From contig JAIBAG010000004.1 of assembly GCA_019695305.1 (NCBI GenBank), forward strand, positions 1 to 64,000: a stretch of DNA of 64,000 nt. The letters are read 5' to 3'. Below are positions 24,423-32,176 of the stretch, piece by piece. The notes under the pieces are model-generated. The model saw only the letters and a list, made by a program, of their open reading frames with translations, was not told where the DNA came from and did no database searches. Both the position numbers and the translations under genes were made by a program. Position 1 is the first letter of the stretch, and the number at the start of each line of letters is the position of its first letter. The DNA comes from a bacterium (GTDB lineage: Bacteria; UBA10199; JAIBAG01).

Positions 24423-24488
24423 TCGTTTGTCGCAAGAGAAAAAAAGTTTTGCTCTTTAAGAGCGATTTGCGATCTGCGATAAGCGATA
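24407..24488. repeat. inverted repeat spanning the ribE end and ribBA leader
   Basis: The arms 24407-24425 and 24470-24488 match at 18 of 19 positions (TATCGCTTATCGC core) around a 44-nt loop. The left arm contains the ribE stop codon. The right arm ends 8 nt before the ribBA ATG, so the hairpin could affect ribBA translation or transcript processing. Confidence 0.7.
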
Positions 24489-24496
24489 CACGAATT

Positions 24497-25726
24497 ATGG
24501 AAAAAGAATTTAAAAAACTAGATGAAATATATACCCGCGTAGAAGCTGCTATTGCCGATATTAAAAATGGCAAAATTGTGGTGGTGGTGGATGATGAAGG
24601 GCGTGAGAATGAAGGCGATTTAATTATGGCTGCGCAATTTGCAACACCTGAGGCTATCAATTTTATGGCCAAGTATGGCCGTGGTTTAATTTGTTTATCG
24701 CTTACCGAAGAAAAAGTAAAAGAGCTTCAGTTGCCCATGATGGTGAATAAAAACGAAAGCCCACATCAAACGGGCTTTACGGTTTCTATTGAAGCACGGG
24801 AAGGTGTTACCACAGGAATCTCTGCGCAAGACCGCTCGCATACCATTCAAACTGCTATTAAAGACGGGGCCTTGCCGTCCGATTTAGTAAGCCCCGGACA
24901 TATTTTTCCACTGCGCGCGCGTGATGGCGGTGTACTTGTGCGCACAGGGCATACCGAAGCCTCGGTGGATCTTTCTCGTCTGGCCGGGCTTAATCCTTCG
25001 GCTGTTATCTGTGAAATTTTAAAAGAAGATGGCACCATGGCGCGGCTGCCTGATTTGGAGAAATTTGCAAAAGATCACAGATTAAAAATTATTAGCGTGG
25101 CCGATATTGTGCATTATCGCACGCGTTATCAAACGCTCGTGCACCTCGAAGCCGAGTCGCCTTTGCCTACCGATTTTGGTACCTTTAACATGCGAGTGTA
25201 TGCCAATGATGTAAACGATTATCATCATATCATTCTTTCCATGGGTGAGATTAAGCCCGATGAACCTACGCTAGTGCGTGTGCACTCCGAATGTTTAACC
25301 GGTGATATTTTTGGATCACTGCGTTGTGATTGTGGCCCGCAGCTGCATGCAGCACTCCGCATGGTGGCCGAAGCAGGCAAGGGGGCTGTGCTTTACATCC
25401 GCCAGGAAGGCCGCGGGATTGGGCTTGTGAATAAAATCAAAGCCTACAATTTACAGGATCAGGGTTTAGATACGGTTGAAGCCAATCAAAAATTAGGTTT
25501 TAAACCCGATTTGCGCGAGTACGGTATTGGCGCGCAAATTCTTGTGGCGCAAGGATTGGGAAAAATTAAACTGATGACTAATAATCCTAAAAAAATTGTG
25601 GGATTGGGTGGTTATGGTTTAGAAGTGGTGGAGCGTGTAGCGATTGAAGTAAAAGCCTCCGACCATAATGGGAAATATCTTAAAACCAAGAAAGACAAAA
25701 TGGGGCATCTGTTGAGTAAGATTTAA
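24497..25726 (+). CDS. ribBA: bifunctional 3,4-DHBP synthase / GTP cyclohydrolase II
   Basis: A 409-residue fusion catalysing the two entry reactions of riboflavin synthesis. The RibB half has DDEGRENEGDL and FTVSIEAREGVTTGIS. The RibA half has the zinc cysteines in SECLTGDIFGSLRCDCGPQL, the GTP site RQEGRGIGL, and TNNPKK near the end. Both halves look intact, including the catalytic arginine and aspartate surroundings. The ATG at 24497 matches the family start; the longer frame reads into the inverted repeat. Confidence 0.95.
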   Translation: MEKEFKKLDEIYTRVEAAIADIKNGKIVVVVDDEGRENEGDLIMAAQFATPEAINFMAKYGRGLICLSLTEEKVKELQLPMMVNKNESPHQTGFTVSIEAREGVTTGISAQDRSHTIQTAIKDGALPSDLVSPGHIFPLRARDGGVLVRTGHTEASVDLSRLAGLNPSAVICEILKEDGTMARLPDLEKFAKDHRLKIISVADIVHYRTRYQTLVHLEAESPLPTDFGTFNMRVYANDVNDYHHIILSMGEIKPDEPTLVRVHSECLTGDIFGSLRCDCGPQLHAALRMVAEAGKGAVLYIRQEGRGIGLVNKIKAYNLQDQGLDTVEANQKLGFKPDLREYGIGAQILVAQGLGKIKLMTNNPKKIVGLGGYGLEVVERVAIEVKASDHNGKYLKTKKDKMGHLLSKI

Positions 25727-25807
25727 GAAGTGGATAGTGGGTAGTGGATGGTGGATGGAGAAGAAATTAATTCTTTCTATTCACTATTCACCATTCACTA
25801 TTCACTG
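25727..25807. repeat. GTGGATRGTG / CACTATTCAC palindromic repeat
   Basis: The left half (about 25727-25757) is built of GTGGAT and GTGG units. The right half (about 25777-25807) is built of ATTCACT and ATTCACC units that are complementary to them. It starts directly after the ribBA stop and ends 7 nt before cdsA. Related unit runs occur at 29413-29440 and 43321-43356. Confidence 0.6.
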
Positions 25808-25814
25808 TAGTTGA

Positions 25815-26615
25815 ATGAAACGTTGGATTTACGGAATTCCACTCGCTCTTGTTGTTATTCTCATGCTGGTTTATGCACCGCCTTTTGTGGTTCAGCTGGT
25901 AATTGTGGGTGTAGCCATGATTGGGATGTCGGAATTTTTGCGATTAGTTTTCCCCTCACGTGAAGGGTTCTTTTTTATTGCCTCTATTCTTTACGCTGGG
26001 CTTTTAACAGCCGGACTTATCTTTTTAAACGTGAATTTTGTTTTACCATTGGTTGTACTCACTGTGATGAGTGCGTTTATTTCACGTTTTTCCGGGGACG
26101 ACGATTTTGATGTAAAACTGAATACAGCGGCCTTGCTTGTTTTTGGTTTTTTCTACACGGCAGGGTTATTTGCGGTTTGGGGTTTAATTTGTGCATTACC
26201 ACAGTGGCATTTTTGGATTTTTATTATGCTGGTGTGTACTTTTGCCTCCGATACGGGGGCATTTTTAACAGGGCATGCTATAGGCAAACATAAACTGGCG
26301 CCTAAAATATCGCCGGGTAAAAGTATTGAGGGCTATATTGGGGGTGCTGTATTTAGTGTGATGGGTGCTTTTGTGGTGCGTTATTTGTTATGGCCCGATT
26401 TTTCTCCCATTGTTTTAACGCTTCTCGCTCTTATGCTGGGCTTGTGGGGGCCGCTGGGTGATTTGAGCGAGTCGCTTATTAAGCGCGCTGTTGGTGCTAA
26501 AGATTCTGGAACACTTATTCCTGGCCATGGTGGACTTTTAGATCGTGTGGATGCTGTTTTGTTTAATGGCCCTGTGGTGTATTTGTTTGCTCTTCTTTTT
26601 TCCCCTCCTTTGTAA
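25815..26615 (+). CDS. cdsA: phosphatidate cytidylyltransferase
   Basis: A 266-residue integral membrane enzyme making CDP-diacylglycerol, the precursor of phosphatidylethanolamine and phosphatidylglycerol. About seven hydrophobic segments are visible. The signature GDLSESLIKRAVGAKDSG followed by PGHGGLLDRVD is complete, and SPGKSIEGYIGG precedes it. The last residues (SPPL and the stop) are encoded by a palindromic repeat, so the original C-terminus may have been altered. psd and pssA, later steps of the same pathway, lie 4-5 kb downstream. Confidence 0.94.
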   Translation: MKRWIYGIPLALVVILMLVYAPPFVVQLVIVGVAMIGMSEFLRLVFPSREGFFFIASILYAGLLTAGLIFLNVNFVLPLVVLTVMSAFISRFSGDDDFDVKLNTAALLVFGFFYTAGLFAVWGLICALPQWHFWIFIMLVCTFASDTGAFLTGHAIGKHKLAPKISPGKSIEGYIGGAVFSVMGAFVVRYLLWPDFSPIVLTLLALMLGLWGPLGDLSESLIKRAVGAKDSGTLIPGHGGLLDRVDAVLFNGPVVYLFALLFSPPL

Positions 26616-26685
26616 GGAGGGTTGAGGGGAGGTAGAGGTTCTGTGCACTCTCTACCCCTCCTGGCCTCTCCTTACAAAGGGGAGG
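26602..26685. repeat. CCCCTCCTTTGTAAGGAGGG palindromic element, copy 1
   Basis: The left part, CCCCTCCTTTGTAAGGAGGG with GTTGAGGGGAGGTAGAG, is matched inversely by the right part ending CTTACAAAGGGGAGG. It resembles the dispersed palindromes whose chance translation gives LTPPYKGG-like peptides. Here TTTGTAAGG supplies the cdsA stop and the final GGGGAGG is the dxr Shine-Dalgarno. A second copy is at 57733-57806. Confidence 0.8.
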
Positions 26686-26687
26686 AA

Positions 26688-27845
26688 ATGAATATGACAA
26701 AAAAGATTTCCATTTTAGGTTCTACCGGGTCCATCGGTGTACAAACACTCGATATTGTGGATCGTCATCCCGATAAATTTCAAATTGTGGCACTTTCCTG
26801 CGGCAATAATGTGGATGTGGTGGCGGGACAAATTAAAAAATTTAAACCGCAACTCGTGTCGGTAGCTACTGATGCCGCGGCCCAAAAACTTAAACAACAA
26901 TTAAATGGTTTATCTTGCTCTATAATGGTGGGTGCAGAAGGCGCTGTAGAAGTAGCGTCACATCCTGATGCACATGTGGTGATTTCGTCTATAGTCGGCG
27001 CAGCGGGCCTGATGCCTACACTCGCAGCCCTTCGCCAGGGTAAAACGGTGGGGCTTGCCAATAAAGAAAGCATGGTGATTGCAGGCCAGATGATGAGTGA
27101 CGTGGCTAAAAAACATGGGGCAACTATATTGCCTGTTGATAGCGAGCACTCGGCTATTTTTCAATGCCTGCAAGGGCAGTCTGTTGAGGACGTAAAACGA
27201 ATTATTCTTACCGCTTCTGGTGGACCTTTTTTACATAAATCTTTATCCGATTTTAAATCCATCACAGTAAAAGATGCCCTAAAGCATCCTAACTGGGATA
27301 TGGGTGCTAAAATTACGATCGACTCGGCCAGTATGATGAACAAAGGGCTCGAAGTCATGGAAGCACGTTGGTTATTTAACATGCCCACCTCTAAAATTGG
27401 TGTTGTTGTGCATCCACAAAGTATTATTCACTCCATGGTAGAATATAACGACGGCTCGGTGTTAGCCCAGATGGGGAATCCGGATATGCGCGTGCCCATT
27501 GCGTATGCCTTAAGCTACCCGCGCCGCATTGAAACGGGGACGACGCCGTTGGATTTACCAAAATTGTCGCAACTTACTTTTTTTGAGCCCGATCTTGTAC
27601 GTTTTCCCTCATTAAAACTGGCCTTTGACGTTGCTGAAAAAGCTGATACTTATCCGGCGGTTCTTAATGCCGCAAACGAAATTGCGGTGGATGCGTTTTT
27701 AAAAGAGAAAATAGGTTTTGTAGATATTCCAAAAATTGTAGAGAATACTCTTTTGGCCCATAAGGCTTGTAAGCTGACGTCGCTGGATGTGGTGGTGGAG
27801 AGTGATCGTTGGGCGCGGGAGTGTGCTGGCAGGATGGTGGTGTGA
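26688..27845 (+). CDS. dxr: 1-deoxy-D-xylulose 5-phosphate reductoisomerase
   Basis: A 385-residue NADPH enzyme forming MEP, the committed step of non-mevalonate isoprenoid synthesis. The nucleotide motif GSTGSIG is near residue 10. LANKESMV, LPVDSEHSAIFQCLQG and the flexible-loop ASGGPF region follow, with DWPNMDMG-like HPNWDMGAKI after it. I start at the ATG 3 nt after GGAGG; another ATG two codons later is possible. That ribosome site is the edge of a palindromic repeat. Confidence 0.95.
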   Translation: MNMTKKISILGSTGSIGVQTLDIVDRHPDKFQIVALSCGNNVDVVAGQIKKFKPQLVSVATDAAAQKLKQQLNGLSCSIMVGAEGAVEVASHPDAHVVISSIVGAAGLMPTLAALRQGKTVGLANKESMVIAGQMMSDVAKKHGATILPVDSEHSAIFQCLQGQSVEDVKRIILTASGGPFLHKSLSDFKSITVKDALKHPNWDMGAKITIDSASMMNKGLEVMEARWLFNMPTSKIGVVVHPQSIIHSMVEYNDGSVLAQMGNPDMRVPIAYALSYPRRIETGTTPLDLPKLSQLTFFEPDLVRFPSLKLAFDVAEKADTYPAVLNAANEIAVDAFLKEKIGFVDIPKIVENTLLAHKACKLTSLDVVVESDRWARECAGRMVV

Positions 27846-27949
27846 CGGGCTTGATGCTTTTTTATTTTTTAAGAACATGAGGTCTTTTGTGAGAAGGCGA
27901 ACCCTTGATCAAGAGCATGTTCTTAAAAAATAAAAAAGCATCAAGCCCG
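27846..27949. repeat. 34-bp perfect inverted repeat between dxr and rseP
   Basis: The arms 27846-27879 and 27916-27949 are perfect reverse complements, each starting or ending CGGGCTTGATGC and containing long A/T runs. The 36-nt loop includes CTTGATCAAG. The left arm starts immediately after the dxr stop. It could be a terminator working in both directions or a mobile palindromic element. On either strand the stem is followed by no separate T run. Confidence 0.9.
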
Positions 27950-28017
27950 CTTCACCTGTTTTGGGTGCTGGAGATTGAGAGAAGAGTTTAAAGAGATTTA
28001 AGATTGGAGAAAAAACA

Positions 28018-29409
28018 ATGATGACCATTTTATCGTTTATTGTAGCCCTAGGAATTTTAGTATTGGTACATGAGTGGGGGCATTTTATTGTGGCTCGTAA
28101 ATCGGGCATAAGAGTAGAACAGTTTTCAATTGGTTTTGGGCCCAAACTGTTTAGCATTACACGTGGGGGTTGTGAGTATAAAATTTCACTCTTGCCTCTT
28201 GGGGGATTTGTTAAATTATATGGTGAAGACCCCGTTGCCGAAGCTGAAGGTGATGATGCTAAAGCTCAGGCCATTGCCAACTCGCCGGATGCTTTTAGTG
28301 CTAAACCCTTGTGGGCTCGTTTAGCCACTGTTTTTGCTGGCCCTACCATGAATTTATTGTTGTCACTTTTATTCATTCCTATTGTGTTTATGATTGGCCG
28401 TCATATTCCGGCCGTTTTGGAAGAAGCTCCTTTAGTGTACGGTGTAAAAGCCAATTCTCCTGCCGAAAAAGCAGGACTTAAAAAAGGTGATAAAATTCTT
28501 TTGGCCAATAAAGAAGAAATGCACACCTGGGGTGATTTATTAAACTTTATTATTATTCACCCCGATGATGCAGTTACTCTTACTTACGAACGCAACAATC
28601 AAAAAAATGAAGTTATACTTAATTTGGTGAATGCGCCCGATACTAAACAAAAAATGGGCTATGCCGGTATTGAACCCCAGTATTTTGTGGGTAACGAACC
28701 TATTGTGGGCAGTGTGAGTGCAAATGGGCCTGCAGGCAAAGCAGGAATTAAAGATAAAGACGAAATTGTGTCGCTTAATGGCAAACCAGTGGAAACTTGG
28801 GAAGCTTTGGTAGAAAGCATTCGTGCCAGCGATGGCAGTGCCTTAACGGTGGTGTATAAACGTGGCGATGTTACCGGAGAAACATCCATTGTTCCCGAAT
28901 ACAATACCGACATGAAGGCCTTTATGGTGGGTATTGGAAAATATCAGGATCCCAACATGTTTATTAAAAAACGTTATCCGTTTTTTCAGGCCATTCGAGA
29001 AGGTTTTAAAGAATTTTCCAAACTTATGGGTCTTACTTTTGATGTGTTGGGCCGTCTTTTTACCTTTCAGCTCTCATACAAATCCCTTGGTGGTCCGTTG
29101 CAAATTGCGCAAGCTACTGGCGAAGCCGCTAAAACCGGTTTTTCGGAATTTTTATATTTTATGGCGTTTTTAAGCATGCAGCTAGGCGTGATGAATCTTT
29201 TACCCATTCCTGTTTTGGATGGAGGGCATGTGTTGTTTATGGGAATTGAAGGACTGCGTGGACGTCCGTTGTCGCTTAAGGTGCGTAACTTTTTTACATC
29301 GATGGGGCTGGTGCTGTTGTTAAGCCTTATGGTTCTTATTACATTTAACGATATCGATCGCATTTGGAGCTTTTCTAACATGATTGCTAAAATTAAAGGG
29401 CTTTTTTAG
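28018..29409 (+). CDS. rseP: RseP-type site-2 zinc metalloprotease
   Basis: A 463-residue inner-membrane protease of the M50 family. HEWGH is in the first transmembrane helix (about residue 19), two PDZ domains lie in the periplasmic part (VKANSPAEKAGLKKGDKI and VSANGPAGKAGIKDKDE), and MNLLPIPVLDGGH provides the third zinc ligand. RseP cleaves anti-sigma factors and leftover signal peptides. The neighbours cdsA and dxr are typical. GGAG lies upstream of the tandem ATG ATG; I use the first. Confidence 0.94.
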   Translation: MMTILSFIVALGILVLVHEWGHFIVARKSGIRVEQFSIGFGPKLFSITRGGCEYKISLLPLGGFVKLYGEDPVAEAEGDDAKAQAIANSPDAFSAKPLWARLATVFAGPTMNLLLSLLFIPIVFMIGRHIPAVLEEAPLVYGVKANSPAEKAGLKKGDKILLANKEEMHTWGDLLNFIIIHPDDAVTLTYERNNQKNEVILNLVNAPDTKQKMGYAGIEPQYFVGNEPIVGSVSANGPAGKAGIKDKDEIVSLNGKPVETWEALVESIRASDGSALTVVYKRGDVTGETSIVPEYNTDMKAFMVGIGKYQDPNMFIKKRYPFFQAIREGFKEFSKLMGLTFDVLGRLFTFQLSYKSLGGPLQIAQATGEAAKTGFSEFLYFMAFLSMQLGVMNLLPIPVLDGGHVLFMGIEGLRGRPLSLKVRNFFTSMGLVLLLSLMVLITFNDIDRIWSFSNMIAKIKGLF

Positions 29410-29412
29410 GAA

Positions 29413-29440
29413 GTGAAGGGTGAAGAGTGAAGGGTGAAGG
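29413..29440. repeat. heptanucleotide repeat GTGAAGR x4 at the tsaB start
   Basis: Four back-to-back units, GTGAAGG, GTGAAGA, GTGAAGG and GTGAAGG, begin 3 nt after the rseP stop. The third unit provides the in-frame GTG used here as the tsaB start. The AAGGG formed across the first and second units lies 6 nt before it as a ribosome site. Repeats of this kind can change in number by slippage. Confidence 0.75.
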
Positions 29441-30101
29441 GTTATTTCCGTTATTAGTAGTTGAGTCGTCATCCAAGATACTCAGTGCGGCTCTTTTTAA
29501 GAGTGCTGAAGATTACGATCAAATCATTTCCTTACCGGATGATGTAGCGCATTCTCAAAAATTATTGCCGCTTATCGACTCACTTCTTCGCAAACATGCG
29601 CTCACTCATCAAAACATTGAGTCGGTGGGTTTAACATATGGCCCTGGTGCGTACACAAGTTTGCGTGTGGGGGCGGCAACGTTATTAGGTTTGGCTAAAA
29701 TGCGGCAGCTACCGGTTTATGCCGCTTCTAGTTTAGCCTCTTTATGTAAAGGTATAGAGCAAAACCAAGCTACGCTTATTCCCGTTTATTTGGCTGGTAG
29801 AGGCCGTTACTATGCGGGTGTATATCAGAAAACCGGAAACAAAATTATATCGCTAGTAGATGACCAGGTTTATAACCAGAATGATTTATTGGAACTTCTT
29901 GATTCTCAGTCCAAAGAGGCTTTTTTAATTGGTCCTGGAGTGAACGGATTAAATGAGGCTAAGGTCTCCCTGCATCATGCCACAGTCGATGTGATGCCGC
30001 AGGCTTTATATGTAGCTAAAATGATTCTTGATTCCGGTATAAAACCCACCACTATTCATGAGTTTAAACTCCAGTATCTTCAGCCCCCAGATTTTGGCTA
30101 A
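29427..30101 (+). CDS. tsaB: tRNA threonylcarbamoyladenosine synthesis protein TsaB
   Basis: A 224-residue ASKHA-fold protein that scaffolds TsaD and TsaE in making t6A at position 37 of ANN-decoding tRNAs. VVESSSKILSAALF at the start, then HSQKLLPLIDSLL and VGLTYGPGAYTSLRVGAAT, are the family core. The only in-frame start near the expected N-terminus is the GTG at 29427 inside a heptanucleotide repeat. The C-terminal domain is of normal length but divergent. It is close behind rseP. Confidence 0.88.
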   Translation: MKGEGLFPLLVVESSSKILSAALFKSAEDYDQIISLPDDVAHSQKLLPLIDSLLRKHALTHQNIESVGLTYGPGAYTSLRVGAATLLGLAKMRQLPVYAASSLASLCKGIEQNQATLIPVYLAGRGRYYAGVYQKTGNKIISLVDDQVYNQNDLLELLDSQSKEAFLIGPGVNGLNEAKVSLHHATVDVMPQALYVAKMILDSGIKPTTIHEFKLQYLQPPDFG

Positions 30102-30109
30102 GCCCTCCC

Positions 30110-30138
30110 TTGACACACCCCTCTAAAAGGGCTAAACC
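30110..30138 (+). promoter_or_regulatory. possible sigma-70 promoter ahead of ilvH
   Basis: TTGACA at 30110-30115 and TAAACC at 30133-30138 are separated by 17 bp. The -35 is perfect and the -10 is poor. It lies upstream of the terminator hairpin at 30161-30191, so transcripts starting here must pass that hairpin to reach ilvH. Confidence 0.35.
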
Positions 30139-30160
30139 CCTGTAAACACAGTTTTTTCTT

Positions 30161-30191
30161 GGCCGTGTGGTTAAACGGCCTTTATTTTTTT
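30161..30191 (+). terminator. intrinsic terminator or attenuator before ilvH
   Basis: GGCCGT (30161-30166) pairs with ACGGCC (30175-30180), followed by TTTATTTTTTT. The ilvH ATG comes only 11 nt after the T run, which leaves no room for a promoter between them. It may therefore be an attenuator of the ilvH operon rather than just the end of tsaB transcription. No leader peptide rich in branched-chain codons is visible. Confidence 0.7.
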
Positions 30192-30201
30192 GAAAGGGAA
30201 T

Positions 30202-30678
30202 ATGAAGCATACGATATCAGTTTTAGTTGAAAACGAATTTGGCGTGTTAACCCGTGTTGCGGGTTTATTTTCGGGCCGTGGTTTTAACATTCAAAGCTTA
30301 ACGGTAGCCGAAACACTTGATCCGGCGTTATCGCGCATGACACTTGTGACTACCGGTGACGATGCGATGCTGGAACAAATTACCAAACAGCTCAATAAAC
30401 TGGTGAACATCATTAAGGTAACCGATCTTGTAGCCGAAAAAGCTATTTGCCGGATGTATGCCCTCCTTAAAGTGAATATTAGCGTTAAAACACGCACTGA
30501 TGTTCTAAAAACCGTTGAGATGATTGGTGGCGAAATTTTGGATGTAGATGCAAAGAGCGCTACTGTTGAAGTGCGTGGTGATGAACCTAAAATCCAATCG
30601 GCTTTAAATTTACTCAAACCTTTTGGCATTATTGAATTTGTTCAGTCGGGTGCAATAGCCATGGAGCGCTCCAAGTGA
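30202..30678 (+). CDS. ilvH: acetolactate synthase small (regulatory) subunit
   Basis: A 158-residue ACT-domain protein that activates the catalytic subunit and gives valine feedback inhibition. MKHTISVLVENEFGVLTRVAGLFSGRGFNI is the conserved start region (given here only to identify it), followed by the second domain MIGGEILDVD. The start at 30202 has GAAAGGG just upstream. The catalytic subunit ilvB, normally adjacent, is absent, as is ilvC. psd overlaps its stop by 4 nt. Confidence 0.93.
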   Translation: MKHTISVLVENEFGVLTRVAGLFSGRGFNIQSLTVAETLDPALSRMTLVTTGDDAMLEQITKQLNKLVNIIKVTDLVAEKAICRMYALLKVNISVKTRTDVLKTVEMIGGEILDVDAKSATVEVRGDEPKIQSALNLLKPFGIIEFVQSGAIAMERSK

Positions 30679-31316
30679 GAGTACAAAATCATCATCGCAT
30701 AGCGCCCGAAGGCTATCCGTTCATCACCATAGCCATTGGTTTAATGCTGGCTGGATACTTTATACATCCGCTTACCGAAATTATTTTGGTACCGCTTTTT
30801 ATTTGGGTGGTGAGCTTTTTTAGAAATCCGGCGCGTGAGGTGCCTCAGGATCCAAACGCCATTATTTGCCCTGCCGATGGCACGGTTATTTTTATTGGTG
30901 AAGTGGACGAACACCGTTTTTTAAAACGTAAGGTAAAAAAGGTGAGTATTTTTATGTCACCTTTTAACGTGCATGTAAACCGTGTGCCCGTTGACGGTAC
31001 AATTACGCAAGTGAGTTACAATAAAGGGAAATATTTTGCTGCGTACGCTGAAAAAGCATCACTTGATAACGAACAAAATGCACTTGTTGTTAAAAGTGTA
31101 AAAGGCTTTGAAGTTTTATTCATTCAGATTGCCGGATTTTTAGCGCGCCGTATTGTAAGCTATGCGCAAGTAGGTGATTCTTACAAGAAGGGCGATATTT
31201 TTGGACTCATTCGTTTTGGATCGCGCATGGATGTGTATATGCCTGTAGAAGCCGATATCCAAATTAAAATGGATCAAAAGGTTAAAGCCGGAGAAACAAT
31301 TTTAGCACAGCTATAA
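30675..31316 (+). CDS. psd: phosphatidylserine decarboxylase proenzyme
   Basis: A 213-residue short-type PSD that makes phosphatidylethanolamine. Two N-terminal hydrophobic segments (about 15-48) anchor it. CPADGTV and SPFNVHVNRVPVDG carry the conserved Asp and His. The cleavage motif is RFGSRMD, where Gly182-Ser183 is the expected self-cleavage site producing the pyruvoyl group. It starts with GTG overlapping the ilvH stop (GTGA) and is followed 7 nt later by pssA, the preceding pathway step. Confidence 0.92.
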   Translation: MRVQNHHRIAPEGYPFITIAIGLMLAGYFIHPLTEIILVPLFIWVVSFFRNPAREVPQDPNAIICPADGTVIFIGEVDEHRFLKRKVKKVSIFMSPFNVHVNRVPVDGTITQVSYNKGKYFAAYAEKASLDNEQNALVVKSVKGFEVLFIQIAGFLARRIVSYAQVGDSYKKGDIFGLIRFGSRMDVYMPVEADIQIKMDQKVKAGETILAQL

Positions 31317-31323
31317 CAAAAAC

Positions 31324-32172
31324 ATGAAACATGAAGGATTAAAAAAAGGAATTTATCTTTTGCCAAATTTATTTACCACGGCCAATTTGTTCTGTGGTTA
31401 TTTTGCCATTGTGCGTTCTATTCATGGTGATTTTTTAAGCGCGGCATGGATGATTATTTTGGCCGGTTTTTTTGATTTTATGGATGGCCGTGTTGCGCGC
31501 ATGACCAATGCGCAGAGCGAATTTGGCTTGGAATATGATTCGCTGGTAGATTTAACTACTTTTGGTGTGGCCACGTCTTTGCTTATGTACAACTGGACGC
31601 TGAAAGATTACGGCAAGTTGGGATGGGCTGCCGCTTTTATTCATACTGCTTGTTGTGCTTTGCGCTTGGCGCGTTTTAACACGCAGGCAGGGAGTGTAGA
31701 AAAGAAGGCATTTCAAGGCTTGCCAACTCCTGCATCTGCCGGCTTTTGTGTAAGCTATATTATTTTTAGCGATAGTCTGTTTGGTGGGGCAGCACGTCCT
31801 GGTATTGCGGCTCCACTCATGATGTTTTTTTTAGCGGTGCTGATGGTAAGTAATGTGCCTTATCGCAGTTTTAAAGTTCTTGATAAAAAGAAGAGAGTGA
31901 ATTTTTTTCTGCTCTTTCTCATAGTTGCTTTTATTGTTGTGCTGGCATCGGCACCGCAGGTGATGTTTTTTATTTTTGGTATTTTTTATGTGAGTATGGG
32001 TCTTTTAGAAATGCTACTCCGTTCCCCGGAAAAAATAAGAAACTTTAAAGATTTTATGGTGAAATTTTTCCAGGCCGATCCCGATCAACTGATGATGGAA
32101 GATGATGAGACCGAAATTACAAACCGTACGGCGCTTAAAGCTGTGAACGGCGAAAAAGATTTGAAAGATTGA
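31324..32172 (+). CDS. pssA: CDP-diacylglycerol-serine O-phosphatidyltransferase
   Basis: A 282-residue membrane enzyme of the CDP-alcohol phosphatidyltransferase family that makes phosphatidylserine, the substrate of Psd. DFMDGRVARMTNAQSEFG then EYDSLVDLTTFG contains the D-G-x2-A-R-x8-G-x3-D-x3-D signature. About eight hydrophobic segments are visible, followed by an acidic cytoplasmic tail. psd and pssA form a phosphatidylethanolamine unit embedded between branched-chain amino acid genes. Confidence 0.93.
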   Translation: MKHEGLKKGIYLLPNLFTTANLFCGYFAIVRSIHGDFLSAAWMIILAGFFDFMDGRVARMTNAQSEFGLEYDSLVDLTTFGVATSLLMYNWTLKDYGKLGWAAAFIHTACCALRLARFNTQAGSVEKKAFQGLPTPASAGFCVSYIIFSDSLFGGAARPGIAAPLMMFFLAVLMVSNVPYRSFKVLDKKKRVNFFLLFLIVAFIVVLASAPQVMFFIFGIFYVSMGLLEMLLRSPEKIRNFKDFMVKFFQADPDQLMMEDDETEITNRTALKAVNGEKDLKD

Positions 32173-32176
32173 TGTT

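Noticed and set aside
24317-24497. FMN riboswitch or SAM riboswitch in the rib and leu regions
   Set aside because: No conserved riboswitch core is visible upstream of ribE, ribBA, leuA or ilvH; only simple hairpins are present.
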